DNA of 57,058 bases from Caloramator mitchellensis (GCF_001440545.1 NZ_LKHP01000013.1:1-57058), one strand, 5' to 3'; counted from the stretch's first letter, positions 8,016-16,297 are shown. Made by a program: numbers and translations. Notes: generated from the sequence alone by a model not told the origin.

Positions 8016-8954
8016 TCACAATCTTCCTAAATCCTTCAATCTTTCTTTTATTATTATCTTATCTTCTCTAGTCTTAGCTACAGCAAGACCTTTATTGTAT
8101 ATTTCTCTCGCTTTATCTATATCATATATATCGCTTTTATCTAAACAATACATATCAGCATAAGCTATATAGCTCCATGGATTATTAGGAAAATCGTCCA
8201 ATATTTTTTCGAATTCATTTATTGCTTCTTCTAATTTATTAAGTTTAAAATACGACTCTGCTATTGCCCTTCTCATATTAAAAATTATATCTTTATCTTC
8301 CTTTGGAAAATATCTCAAAAATTCTTGGCAATATTCAATCCTCTTTTCAAAATATTTGGGATCGTCTAAACCTGCATTATACAACTCACCTTCTAAATCT
8401 TGGCAAAAATCTCTAACAAAAAAGCTGCCACCATATTCTTTGTCCAAATACTCAAGATCTTCAAATTCTGGTCTTATCCTGTATTTTATACCTTCCCATA
8501 CCTTAAGCCATGTTTCACAAGCTAAAATTGACTCATCCTCGTCTAAATATTCAAACCCTCTGTCAATCAAATCAGACATTTGTTCCATAGACAAAATATT
8601 TTTGGGCGCTAATCTCTCCCATAAAACCCAAGCTGCAAGTAAAGGAAAATCTCCGTCTCTTCCTTTAGCAGTCACATTAAAAGTTCTAAACCAATTTTCA
8701 GATATCCCTTCTGCTGACAAAAACTTCTCTATATCAGCCAAAAAAGCTTCTTTGTCAAACAGAATACCCATATTTTTTAGTGTGCTAATAATTTTCTCAT
8801 TGCTCATCTCGCTTACTTCTTCATAAGACCATAAACTTTTTATCCAATTTGTAATGTCAACAACTTGTGGTATTACATCTATTTTATCAATACAGCATTT
8901 TTTAAACTTCTTGCCACTTCCACATGGGCATAAATCATTTCTTCCTATTTTCAT
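8016..8954 (-). CDS. SEC-C motif protein with TPR-like C-terminus
   Basis: Protein of about 312 residues from the ATG at 8952-8954 (AGAGGTG seven bases upstream). The first 25 residues hold a complete SEC-C zinc motif, [18 protein letters not shown], as at the C-terminus of SecA and in many proteins of unknown role. The rest is helical; the end, with [20 protein letters not shown] and a following [16 protein letters not shown] segment, looks like TPR repeats. SEC-C proteins of this layout are often found near mobile or defence genes, but no function can be assigned. Single gene, same strand as neighbours, inside the recR-yaaL insertion. Confidence 0.75.
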   Translation of the reverse strand: MKIGRNDLCPCGSGKKFKKCCIDKIDVIPQVVDITNWIKSLWSYEEVSEMSNEKIISTLKNMGILFDKEAFLADIEKFLSAEGISENWFRTFNVTAKGRDGDFPLLAAWVLWERLAPKNILSMEQMSDLIDRGFEYLDEDESILACETWLKVWEGIKYRIRPEFEDLEYLDKEYGGSFFVRDFCQDLEGELYNAGLDDPKYFEKRIEYCQEFLRYFPKEDKDIIFNMRRAIAESYFKLNKLEEAINEFEKILDDFPNNPWSYIAYADMYCLDKSDIYDIDKAREIYNKGLAVAKTREDKIIIKERLKDLGRL

Positions 8955-9327
8955 ACAAAACACCTCTTTTATTTTATTGATATCCATTATATCACAAATC
9001 AATTTATTCAGTATACTATTACATTTCTTGTAATTTATTGCACTCATAAAAATGATGGGATTAATCTTTATTTATTAGTGTATATCTCTTGTTGACAGAC
9101 CTCTTGCATGAAAAATCCTCCTTCTTGATTTATATTTTGATTCTTACCAAGAAAGAGGTTTTTAATCAGTTTGCACAAAAATTTTTGTATTTCTTAGAAA
9201 AAACTAGTGGTGAATATATTAAAAGTTTCCCTAAGTTATCTTTTGATAATGGGCATCTCTTATTATTTTCAATAGAAATTAGGTTTAGAATTTTTTCACA
9301 CAATTATTTTTAATTACTTTTTTAATT
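8955..9327. other. intergenic, nothing assigned
   Basis: About 370 bases between the SEC-C gene and the XRE regulator. One plus-strand frame (9089-9313) is open but has no ribosome site and matches nothing I know. I see no hairpin with a T-run and no promoter of good quality. Confidence 0.5.
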
Positions 9328-9714
9328 TCAACCTAAACTTTTATAACTTATTCCTTTTTCTTCATCTTCTAAAGGCATAATAAAATCATATAATGAGCAA
9401 TCAAATGCATAAGCAAGTTTTATTATCATTTGAAGTGTGGGTTTATATTTATAAGATACGTTTTCAAGGTTTATATAAACTCCTTCTGATAATCCTGCTT
9501 TTTCTGCTAGAACACTTTTTTTAATTCCTCTTTCTTTTCTTAATCTTCTGATGTTTCTTTTTACCACAGTATAATCTACAGTCTTATATAAATTGATAAA
9601 TATTTGCATCAGTTCGATTACGTTTCTATACTCCTTACCATTAATATTACTGTGTTTTTGAATAAATTCAACCAAATCTTTATTTTCCATAATCATGTTT
9701 GGGTATTGTTTCAT
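9328..9714 (-). CDS. XRE-family HTH regulator
   Basis: DNA-binding protein of 128 residues. Residues about 55-118 form a Cro/C1-type helix-turn-helix: NIRRLRKERGIKKSVLAEKA, then GLSEGVYINLEN and a TLQMIIKLAYAF helix. The N-terminal 50 residues are helical and unassigned. The ATG has AAGGGGA six bases upstream. It is the last gene of the four-gene unit at 9328-12510, 36 bases after the nitrilase-fold gene, and probably regulates it. A solo phage-type repressor is the alternative, but no phage genes are near. Confidence 0.75.
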   Translation of the reverse strand: MKQYPNMIMENKDLVEFIQKHSNINGKEYRNVIELMQIFINLYKTVDYTVVKRNIRRLRKERGIKKSVLAEKAGLSEGVYINLENVSYKYKPTLQMIIKLAYAFDCSLYDFIMPLEDEEKGISYKSLG

Positions 9715-9750
9715 ATGTTATCCCCTTTCGTTAATGATATAAAACATTTG

Positions 9751-11136
9751 TTATCGTATCTTAATTGTTTGTTTTTTATTGTCTCTCAAGTAGTCTATTA
9801 GAAATTCATATTTCTCACGCCAACACTTTTTAATTCCTTTTATTACATCATTCTTCCAAAAAGATTCTGGCCCTGTTGATCGGGATAAATCTAATCCATA
9901 TTTTCCTGCTACACATTTTACTATTTGAATATTTTTATTCAATCCTACTTGTATGCACTCATCTTTTATATCACTCATTAATATCACTATGCAAAAGTTT
10001 TCTGCTGCTCTTGCTTTTAATATAGTAGATAACTTCTTTTTGTAATAATCTTCATCTAATTTATCCCATCTGTTTATTATAATATACTTTTTATTAGAGA
10101 TACCCTTTAATTTTTTACTATACATTAAACTTTCTATCAAAATAGGTTCTTCTACCATATGTTCTTTTAAGTCTAACAAAATTAAATTATGATTATCTTT
10201 TTTTACTAAGTATAAACAATTATCGATTTTATTTTTATTATTCAGTAGTTTTAAAATGTCTGTTTTTGACAAGTTTATATCTATTTTTTTATTTATAGAA
10301 GAATTTGAATCTAAAAATTCATCGTCTTCTGCTTTATCAAGCTTAAATTTTTCGAATGTATTTGATTTCTTGTCAACCTCAAACATATATAAACCATTTG
10401 GCATATCATTATTATAATCACTACTTATTCTTTTGTTTAATATTTTATAACTAAGTTTTTTCCCAAAACCATCAAAAGCAAAAACATATGATTTGTTTCT
10501 TTTTTCTTCATCGTAATATGCCATTGTGCAAAGATTATAACATTTATTTTCTAAAGCCCTTGCCTTTTGATATATACTCCACTTTTTATAATCTACGTGA
10601 CCACCAGTTAAATTGATTAAAATATCTATGTCTCCATATGCTTTATAAAATCTCGAAAATAGTGGCTTATTTGAATCATAACAAATAGTAACTCCTATTT
10701 TATATCCTTTATAATCTATGGGCATAAATATTTCTTCTACAGATTCTTCATAATCTGCTAAATCAAACACTGAATAATTAGTTGCTATATGTTTACCATA
10801 CAGTTTTATATTTTCCTCAAATGGTGAAACATACAATGCGTATATAAAATTATATTTATCTGCCCTACTCGCTAAAATTGGACAATTAGCAATTTTTGCA
10901 TAATTTCTAAATATATCTATTATTTTATCCCGATCACATTCTTCGCTGTTTTCTTCATAGGCATGGCTTAAAAATGCATATTCATCTAATTTTTCATCTT
11001 CAGGGCAATAAAAATGTTCAGGGAAAACAAGTAGATCTAAATTATTTTCTCTTGCTAAATTAAGTGTTTCATAAAAAATCTTATCTTTTTTCTTTTTAGT
11101 TAAAGTTGTATCTTGTAAAAATAAACCTATTTTCAT
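9751..11136 (-). CDS. nitrilase-superfamily protein with a second, inactive-looking half
   Basis: 461 residues. Residues 1-255 are a carbon-nitrogen hydrolase domain with all three catalytic residues: E40 (VFPEHF), K115 (LYGKHI) and C152 (TICYDSNKP), plus the family's KARALEN helix at 191-197. The substrate is unknown; family members cleave nitriles or amides or transfer acyl groups. Residues about 285-461 are unassigned, but contain YIIINRWD and a second KARAAEN (374-380) followed by a hydrophobic strand, in the same arrangement as the first domain. I infer a degenerate second nitrilase-like half without the triad. The ATG overlaps the stop of the nuclease-fold gene (ATGA), so the two proteins are probably made together. 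Nothing suggests secretion. Confidence 0.75.
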   Translation of the reverse strand: MKIGLFLQDTTLTKKKKDKIFYETLNLARENNLDLLVFPEHFYCPEDEKLDEYAFLSHAYEENSEECDRDKIIDIFRNYAKIANCPILASRADKYNFIYALYVSPFEENIKLYGKHIATNYSVFDLADYEESVEEIFMPIDYKGYKIGVTICYDSNKPLFSRFYKAYGDIDILINLTGGHVDYKKWSIYQKARALENKCYNLCTMAYYDEEKRNKSYVFAFDGFGKKLSYKILNKRISSDYNNDMPNGLYMFEVDKKSNTFEKFKLDKAEDDEFLDSNSSINKKIDINLSKTDILKLLNNKNKIDNCLYLVKKDNHNLILLDLKEHMVEEPILIESLMYSKKLKGISNKKYIIINRWDKLDEDYYKKKLSTILKARAAENFCIVILMSDIKDECIQVGLNKNIQIVKCVAGKYGLDLSRSTGPESFWKNDVIKGIKKCWREKYEFLIDYLRDNKKQTIKIR

Positions 11137-12251
11137 AACCCCAACACCCTTTCACAATCTAGAAAAGATACGTTATTGCAACCATTCAGTCTAAAAAATT
11201 CTAAATGAGCTTGGGACTCCCTTGTCGATACTAAAATCCCCAAATAAGAATTTTTCCATAAATTAAATAGCCCTCCATTTAAATGCTTACTAACACTTGT
11301 CTCTATTTCTACTGAAATTAAAGGAACAAAAATATTTTCATCATCAAATTGTTTAATATAAAATAATAATGGATTGTTAATAATATCATATTCTAAATTT
11401 ATTGCTATATTTTTCAGCCATTCAATTACACTTATCGGCAAATTGAAGCCTGCTACAATATCAATTTTAGGTAAATACCTTCTGTTTTTTATATTCTTTA
11501 GTTCATATAATACTTTTTCTTTAGGATCTTTAATCCCAACTTTTTTTAGATAAAAGTTAAATTCCATATCATCACAATTATATTTATTGCCAAAGTAACT
11601 ATCTAAGCAATCTTTTATTATACATCTTGTAGGAGTATAATCCTGTTTTATTTCTAAACCGGTTTTATAAAGTAATTTAAGTATTTTGTAACCTATATCT
11701 ATTGATGCCGTTTCTCCTCCAGATCCTTTCCTTATATAATTATCATCAGTAATTCTATTGTAATTAATCATTAATTTATTTGAATCTAAATGTTTATCAC
11801 TTCGCTTTAATTGACTCCAATCCAATAATATTACATTACTATCCCCTGAAAAATCTTCAAAATATCTTTTTATTTTTATCGCCCTTCTATATGTATCTTT
11901 TTCAGGTATCGCTTCTTCATTATTTACTACAATAAATTTTAAAAAAGAATTACTAAGAATTAAGTTTGCCATATTGCCAATTTGATTTTTACTACTTGAA
12001 CTAGAACCCTCTATTTCAAAAACAGCTATTGGTAGAAGGTGCAAATAGTCAAAATACAAATTGTTTTTAATGATGTCAGTTATCGAAGAGAAATCATAAT
12101 ATTTACTTAAGTCAAGGAACCAAACAACATCAAAAATAGGTGAATAAAAGCTACTCTTAATTAAACATACTTCTTTTTTTGCTACTAATCCTAATTTTTC
12201 TCCAAGTTCTATTAAAAACTCCTGGATTTCAAGTGTCTTATTTTTAGGCAA
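11133..12251 (-). CDS. protein with two PD-(D/E)XK-like nuclease domains
   Basis: 372 residues, no family recognised. Two segments share one pattern of the restriction-endonuclease fold. First (about 37-112): an Asp in YSPIFDVVWF, then PIAVFEIEGS, a Lys and IGNMANL. Second (about 260-345): an Asp in LPKIDIVAGF, then PLISVEIETSVSK and GGLFNL. Each has the acidic-X-Glu/Lys spacing expected of the catalytic core, so both may be active or one may be a structural copy. Start: TTG at 12249-12251, eight bases after AGGAGG; an in-frame TTG six bases earlier is too close to that site. It follows the RHH gene by about 16 bases and overlaps the nitrilase-fold gene. A DNA- or RNA-cutting role in defence is inference. 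Confidence 0.65.
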   Translation of the reverse strand: MPKNKTLEIQEFLIELGEKLGLVAKKEVCLIKSSFYSPIFDVVWFLDLSKYYDFSSITDIIKNNLYFDYLHLLPIAVFEIEGSSSSSKNQIGNMANLILSNSFLKFIVVNNEEAIPEKDTYRRAIKIKRYFEDFSGDSNVILLDWSQLKRSDKHLDSNKLMINYNRITDDNYIRKGSGGETASIDIGYKILKLLYKTGLEIKQDYTPTRCIIKDCLDSYFGNKYNCDDMEFNFYLKKVGIKDPKEKVLYELKNIKNRRYLPKIDIVAGFNLPISVIEWLKNIAINLEYDIINNPLLFYIKQFDDENIFVPLISVEIETSVSKHLNGGLFNLWKNSYLGILVSTRESQAHLEFFRLNGCNNVSFLDCERVLGL

Positions 12252-12267
12252 CCCCAACCCCTCCTAA

Positions 12268-12510
12268 TTATTTTATAGGGTCTTCATTTTCGTCATTTAA
12301 AAGAATTGAAGGAATCTGACATCTTACTTTGTCGATGTATTCCTTTTTTATATAATTTTCAAGAGCTTCTTCTACTATTTGACTTGCTGTTTTATTTTCC
12401 ATTACAGCTTGTAATTTTAATGCCCTGTCTAAAATTCCAGAAATAACAAATGTCTTTTTAATTGTTGCAGGTAATAATGTTTTTACATTAGATCTTATTC
12501 TCAATGTCAT
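12268..12510 (-). CDS. ribbon-helix-helix (CopG/Arc-like) regulator
   Basis: 80 residues. Residues about 18-56 fit a ribbon-helix-helix domain: a strand KKTFVISGIL, helix DRALKLQAVMEN, turn, then TASQIVEEALENYIKKE. Such proteins bind DNA as dimers and often repress their own operon, typically toxin-antitoxin or mobile-element operons. The ATG has GGAGGG six bases upstream. It is the first gene of the four-gene unit, directly behind a consensus promoter that carries repeated TATTGA half-sites, so autoregulation is likely. Confidence 0.8.
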   Translation of the reverse strand: MTLRIRSNVKTLLPATIKKTFVISGILDRALKLQAVMENKTASQIVEEALENYIKKEYIDKVRCQIPSILLNDENEDPIK

Positions 12511-12540
12511 ACAAATCCCTCCTACTTATTAGTTTATTTT

Positions 12541-12583
12541 ATTATACATCAATATGTGTTTTATGTCAATATGTATTTATTGA
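12541..12583 (-). promoter_or_regulatory. consensus promoter and probable operator of the four-gene unit
   Basis: Read leftward: TTGACA (12564-12569), 17-base spacer, TATAAT (12541-12546), a perfect sigma-A promoter. The hexamer TATTGA occurs at 12566-12571 over the -35 box and at 12549-12554 in the spacer, and its inverse TCAATA lies just upstream at 12578-12583. Half-sites of this size and spacing suit a ribbon-helix-helix repressor. Confidence 0.75.
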
Positions 12584-12785
12584 TATTCTTAATTATTGTT
12601 TCTGTTATTATTTTACTTTTTATAAATTTGAAACATTATAGGTTATAAAAAATCAAAGATGTTCCTATTCAATTAAAGAAAAATTTCATCTCTTTATTTA
12701 ACGAGCATGGAGCATAAACTTAGACGTTACTAAAAAATCTCTAATGCTAAATTCTCTTCTGAGGCATGATTTCTTCTAAAAAGAG

Positions 12786-12884
12786 TGGATTGATTTGGCT
12801 AGAAGAAAAGGAATCAAATTCTCCATTGTTGCATATGATCCGGTAGAAAAATTGGTTGATATAGTAAATTCGAAACACGCCTGA
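12786..12884 (+). pseudogene. coding remnant, 32 codons
   Basis: Plus-strand frame without start or ribosome site, reading like the tail of a protein (WIDLARRKGIKFSIVAYDP, then KLVDIVNSKHA) and ending in TGA. The family is not recognised. Upstream frames are broken by stops. Probably debris from an earlier insertion at this locus. Confidence 0.35.
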
Positions 12885-12949
12885 TTCTAATGTAAAAATA
12901 AATATTAGAGATTAATTTTATGTATCGGCGATAAAAAAGCTATTAGAAA

Positions 12950-12983
12950 AAACCTTAGTTATCCTAGATCTCCTAAGGTTTTC
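12950..12983. terminator. hairpin with T-run, old gene end
   Basis: Perfect 10-bp arms AAAACCTTAG and CTAAGGTTTT around a 14-base loop, followed by TCTTC. It lies 66 bases after the coding remnant at 12786-12884 and could be that gene's former terminator. Confidence 0.45.
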
Positions 12984-13171
12984 TTCAAAAACAAGGTGCA
13001 GATTTATAAAAAGAGGTTTATAATTAAATAAATTTTTAAATACCAACCCATAATTGGCCTTTTTGTCATGTGTTTCCTCCTGATAAACTCCTTCAAAATC
13101 CTCAATTCAATTTCCAATTTTTATCCTCTTTTTTCCATTTTTCCTTGTCGAATCGTAAAATAAAGTTGTTC

Positions 13172-13242
13172 AAAATTAGGGGGATAGGAGATAGAGTTTT
13201 ATAGGAGATTAGGAGATAGGGTTTAGGTAAAAAAGGGGGTAT
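13172..13242 (+). repeat. C-free purine-rich array (TAGGAGATA-like)
   Basis: 71 consecutive bases without C on the plus strand, made of imperfect copies of TAGGAGAT/ATAGGG. The neighbouring G-free tract carries the same motif on the other strand, so the two can fold back on each other. It is not coding. Confidence 0.7.
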
Positions 13243-13247
13243 CCTTG

Positions 13248-13503
13248 CTAATTTTAAATCTCAATTTTTTTCTCAATTAATTCCCAATAAAATCCCCCTT
13301 ATTCCTATCCTCTAAAAACCTTATTCCTCTCACCCTAAAACCCTTTAAAATCCTAATATTATCAATTATTTTCCTATAAATTTCCCCTTTAAATTTCCCA
13401 ATTACATTCCCTATTTCCTTTCCCCTAATTTCCCTATACCCTAAATCTCCTATTAATATCCTAATAAATACCCCTATATCCTATCAAAATTTTAAAAATA
13501 AAA
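13248..13503. repeat. 256-base tract with no G (low-complexity)
   Basis: Every base from 13248 to 13503 on the plus strand is A, C or T. On the minus strand, the direction of recR transcription, it reads as loose repeats of TAGGG, AGGGGA and TAGGATAT, with many runs of three or four G. No ORF of interest. It lies just downstream of the recR terminator. As RNA, the plus strand would be C-rich and G-poor like a Rho loading site, and the minus strand could form G-quadruplexes; both are inference. Confidence 0.85.
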
Positions 13504-13505
13504 GT

Positions 13506-13540
13506 AAAAAGGAAGAAGCTAAAAAATGCTCTTCCTTTTT
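13506..13540 (-). terminator. terminator of dnaX-ybaB-recR
   Basis: Perfect 11-bp arms AAAAAGGAAGA/TCTTCCTTTTT around a 13-base loop; the minus-strand tail is ACTTTTATTTTT. It lies 80 bases after the recR stop codon. Confidence 0.85.
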
Positions 13541-13620
13541 GAACAAGTTTATTTTCTTTTGAAGAAGTTTAACTGGAATTGAAGGAGTTTATTTGAGTAA
13601 TACACTAAAATAGCTCTTCC

Positions 13621-14217
13621 TTAAATCTCTCTTCTTCCTTCTAATGCCTTTGTCAATGTCACTTCATCTGCATATTCCAAATCTCCGCCTACAGGAATGC
13701 CGTGGGCTATTCTTGTAACCTTAACTCCCAATGGTTTTAGAAGCCTTGCAATATACATAGCAGTAGCTTCGCCTTCAACATTAGGGTTTGTAGCAAGAAT
13801 AACTTCTTTAATGTCAGGATTAATTCTTGACAATAACTCTTTAATCCTTATATCATCAGGGCCCACGCCTCCAAGAGGCGATATATGCCCATGAAGCACA
13901 TGATATAGCCCATTAAACTCCCTTGTCTTTTCCATTGCCAAAACATCTTTAGTTTCTTCAACGACACAGATTACGCTGCTTTCTCTGTTTTGATTTCTAC
14001 AAATAATACAAGGGTCATTATCGGTTAAATTGCCGCAAACAGAGCAATATCTAATGCTTTTTTTAGCATTTACTATTGCTGATGACAATGTCTCAACTTC
14101 CTTTTCGTCCATACTAAGGACAAAAAAGGCAAGTCTCTGTGCAGTCTTCGGACCTATCCCTGGAAACTTATTAAATTCATCTATTAATTTTAGTAAAGGT
14201 GCGGGATAAAAATTCAA
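13621..14217 (-). CDS. recR: recombination mediator RecR
   Basis: Cytoplasmic recombination-repair protein that works with RecO and RecF to load RecA on gapped DNA. 198 residues, the family's usual length. Seen: helix-hairpin-helix near [15 protein letters not shown], zinc finger [16 protein letters not shown], and the Toprim domain with [12 protein letters not shown] and [14 protein letters not shown]. Start: TTG at 14215-14217, giving the canonical [11 protein letters not shown] opening; GGGGTGA precedes it at proper spacing, while the upstream GTG lies inside that site. 15 bases after ybaB. Confidence 0.95.
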   Translation of the reverse strand: MNFYPAPLLKLIDEFNKFPGIGPKTAQRLAFFVLSMDEKEVETLSSAIVNAKKSIRYCSVCGNLTDNDPCIICRNQNRESSVICVVEETKDVLAMEKTREFNGLYHVLHGHISPLGGVGPDDIRIKELLSRINPDIKEVILATNPNVEGEATAMYIARLLKPLGVKVTRIAHGIPVGGDLEYADEVTLTKALEGRREI

Positions 14218-14232
14218 AAAAATCACCCCACA

Positions 14233-14571
14233 TTAGAATAGGCCTGGCATCTGCAATCCACCAGTAATCTTTGCCATTTCGCTTGTAACAGTCTCCTCTG
14301 CTTTATTAATAGCTTCATTAACTGCAGCTATAATTAAATCCTGAAGCATCTCAACATCGTCTGCATCAACAACTTCTGGCTTGATTTGAATATCAAGAAG
14401 TTGCTTCTTTCCATTAACCTTAGCAACAATTGCACCGCCGCCTGCTGATGCTTCAAATTCTCTATTATCAAGTTCTTCCTTAACTTCTTCTATTTGCTTT
14501 TGAACTTTTTGAACCTGCTTTAATAAATTGTTAAATCCGCCCCCCATTGGTGGCATTCCACCTTTAAACAT
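14233..14571 (-). CDS. ybaB: YbaB/EbfC family nucleoid-associated protein
   Basis: 112-residue DNA-binding protein of the YbaB/EbfC family. Seen: the N-terminal GGMPPMGGGFNNLLKQVQK, a coiled helix (KVQKQIEEVKEELDNREFEA), and the family core ASAGGGAIVAKVNGKKQLLD. It lies between dnaX and recR as in nearly all Firmicutes. GAGGTAACGGT precedes the ATG. Its role is probably chromosome compaction or support of recombination. Confidence 0.93.
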   Translation of the reverse strand: MFKGGMPPMGGGFNNLLKQVQKVQKQIEEVKEELDNREFEASAGGGAIVAKVNGKKQLLDIQIKPEVVDADDVEMLQDLIIAAVNEAINKAEETVTSEMAKITGGLQMPGLF

Positions 14572-14668
14572 ACCGTTACCTCCTCAACACCATATAGTTT
14601 ATAATATGCAAAATTTCTGAATTTGCCTTTAAAGATTATATCATGCTTTTGAGTTTACTGCAACTTAG

Positions 14669-16285
14669 CTACTCTAAAACTTCTACTAAGTCTTCACCAA
14701 ATAACTCCTTGGCCCTTTTAATACCTTCATCAAGTTCATTCTTTTCCTCTAAAACATTCAATCTAACCCTGACAGGTTTTTTTAGAACCTTTGAAAAAGC
14801 CTCAACTATATGCTTTTTATTATCCCCTTCTTCAATCTTTTTCTTTGAAAATGAATATTTATTTTCAAACGTTATTACAACTTCACCGGACTTAACATCC
14901 GTAACATCCCCTAAATTTAAAAGAGAAGCAAGGCTCATCTTCTTGTTCATCTTTAAATAATTTAAAACATCCTGCCAAGCAATGCGCGCTTCATCTAAGG
15001 ATATAGTTACTGAAGTTACAGCTGCCTCTTCAACTATAGGCTTTTCTATAACCTTGTCTTCAGCTTCCAAAACTTTTTCAGGTGCTGAAGGCTTAGTTTT
15101 CTTTTCTAAAGCTTCAACCTTTTCGACATTTATCCTTCCTGATTTAATCATTTCCTCTAATTTATTTACTCTATTTAATATAACCTCAAGGGAAACATCG
15201 TATTCAATTCTGCAAAATTTAATAATAGCCATCTCAATTGCAATCCTTGGCTGCATATATGTTTTAGCATCGTTTTCTGCCTCAACGAAAATATTAATTC
15301 CCCTCATAATCTCTTCGCTTCTAAGTTTTCCAGCCTGAAGCTTTAATCTGTTTATATAATCATTTGAGGCATCGATAATCTCCAGCGGGTTTTTAGATAC
15401 CTTAACCATCAATAGATTTCTCAAATGTTCAATCATTTCGCCTATAAAATTAATAACGTCTTTGCCTTCGAGTATAATATCATCAATAAGTTTAATCGAT
15501 GACTGAACATCCTTTTCAACTATTAAATCGATTAATTTAAAAATTTTTTCCTTTGATGCAAATCCAAGTAAAGATAAAACGTCGTCATAATTCAATCTTC
15601 CATTCATCATGGAAACCAGCTGGTCAAGAAGCGACAGAGCATCCCTTAGAGCGCCATCGGAATTTGCAGCTATGAGGTCTAATGTATTATCATCACATTC
15701 AACATTTAATTCATTTAAAATTAACTGCAGCCTGTTCTTAATTTCCTGCTTTTTTATCCTTTTGAAATTAAACCTCTGACATCTTGACAGAATGGTCAAT
15801 GGAACCTTTTGAGGGTCTGTAGTTGCCAAAATAAATATAGCGTATTCTGGAGGTTCCTCGAGTGTTTTCAAAAGTGCATTAAATGCGTGGTTTGAGAGCA
15901 TATGAACTTCGTCTATAAGATAAACCTTGTATTTTGCTCTTGTCGGAGGAATTGAAACTGTATCAATCAAATCTCTTGCATTTTCAACTCTATTATTAGA
16001 AGCAGCGTCAAGTTCAACAAAGTCAAGAAATGTCCCTTTATTAATCTCTTTGCAAATTTCACATTCATTGCAAGGGTTTGCATCCTGAGGATTAAGACAA
16101 TTTATAGCCTTTGCAAAAATTCTTGCAGTTGACGTTTTTCCCGTCCCTCTTGTTCCAGAAAAAAGATATGCATGAGATATTCTATTAGTATTTATCTGAT
16201 TTTTCAAAGTTTTAACTATGGCTTCCTGGCCCACAACCTCGTCAAAATTTCTGGGCCTCCATTCCCTATATAGAGCAATTTTCAT
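14669..16285 (-). CDS. dnaX: DNA polymerase III subunits gamma/tau
   Basis: Clamp-loader ATPase of the replicative polymerase, about 538 residues. The start is the ATG at 16283-16285 (KIALYREWRPRNFDEVVGQ), with AAAGGGGCTG upstream; the longer frame runs into the SRP RNA gene. Seen: Walker A GTRGTGKTSTARI, zinc ligands in CLNPQDANPCNECEIC, DEVHML, the SRC motif LSRCQRFNFKRI, and a tau-like C-terminal region. First gene of dnaX-ybaB-recR; terminators between the SRP RNA and this gene may limit read-through. Confidence 0.95.
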   Translation of the reverse strand: MKIALYREWRPRNFDEVVGQEAIVKTLKNQINTNRISHAYLFSGTRGTGKTSTARIFAKAINCLNPQDANPCNECEICKEINKGTFLDFVELDAASNNRVENARDLIDTVSIPPTRAKYKVYLIDEVHMLSNHAFNALLKTLEEPPEYAIFILATTDPQKVPLTILSRCQRFNFKRIKKQEIKNRLQLILNELNVECDDNTLDLIAANSDGALRDALSLLDQLVSMMNGRLNYDDVLSLLGFASKEKIFKLIDLIVEKDVQSSIKLIDDIILEGKDVINFIGEMIEHLRNLLMVKVSKNPLEIIDASNDYINRLKLQAGKLRSEEIMRGINIFVEAENDAKTYMQPRIAIEMAIIKFCRIEYDVSLEVILNRVNKLEEMIKSGRINVEKVEALEKKTKPSAPEKVLEAEDKVIEKPIVEEAAVTSVTISLDEARIAWQDVLNYLKMNKKMSLASLLNLGDVTDVKSGEVVITFENKYSFSKKKIEEGDNKKHIVEAFSKVLKKPVRVRLNVLEEKNELDEGIKRAKELFGEDLVEVLE

Positions 16286-16297
16286 ATAATCAGCCCC

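Larger units (their letters stand above)
12584..13171. other. gene-free degenerate DNA
   Basis: No intact gene. It contains one short protein-like remnant (12786-12884), one hairpin (12950-12983) and, from 13083 to 13146, a 64-base stretch without G that resembles the longer tract downstream. It lies between the promoter of the four-gene unit and the recR terminator. Confidence 0.5.

Noticed and set aside
9089-9313. Plus-strand ORF of 74 codons as a gene
   Set aside because: No ribosome site, no recognisable domain, very AT-rich, and opposite to all neighbours.
9328-12510. The four-gene unit as a prophage or integrative element
   Set aside because: No integrase, structural, replication or conjugation gene, and no attachment-site duplication that I can see.
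14982-15338. Plus-strand ORF of 118 codons opposite dnaX
   Set aside because: Antisense to conserved dnaX coding sequence, no ribosome site.
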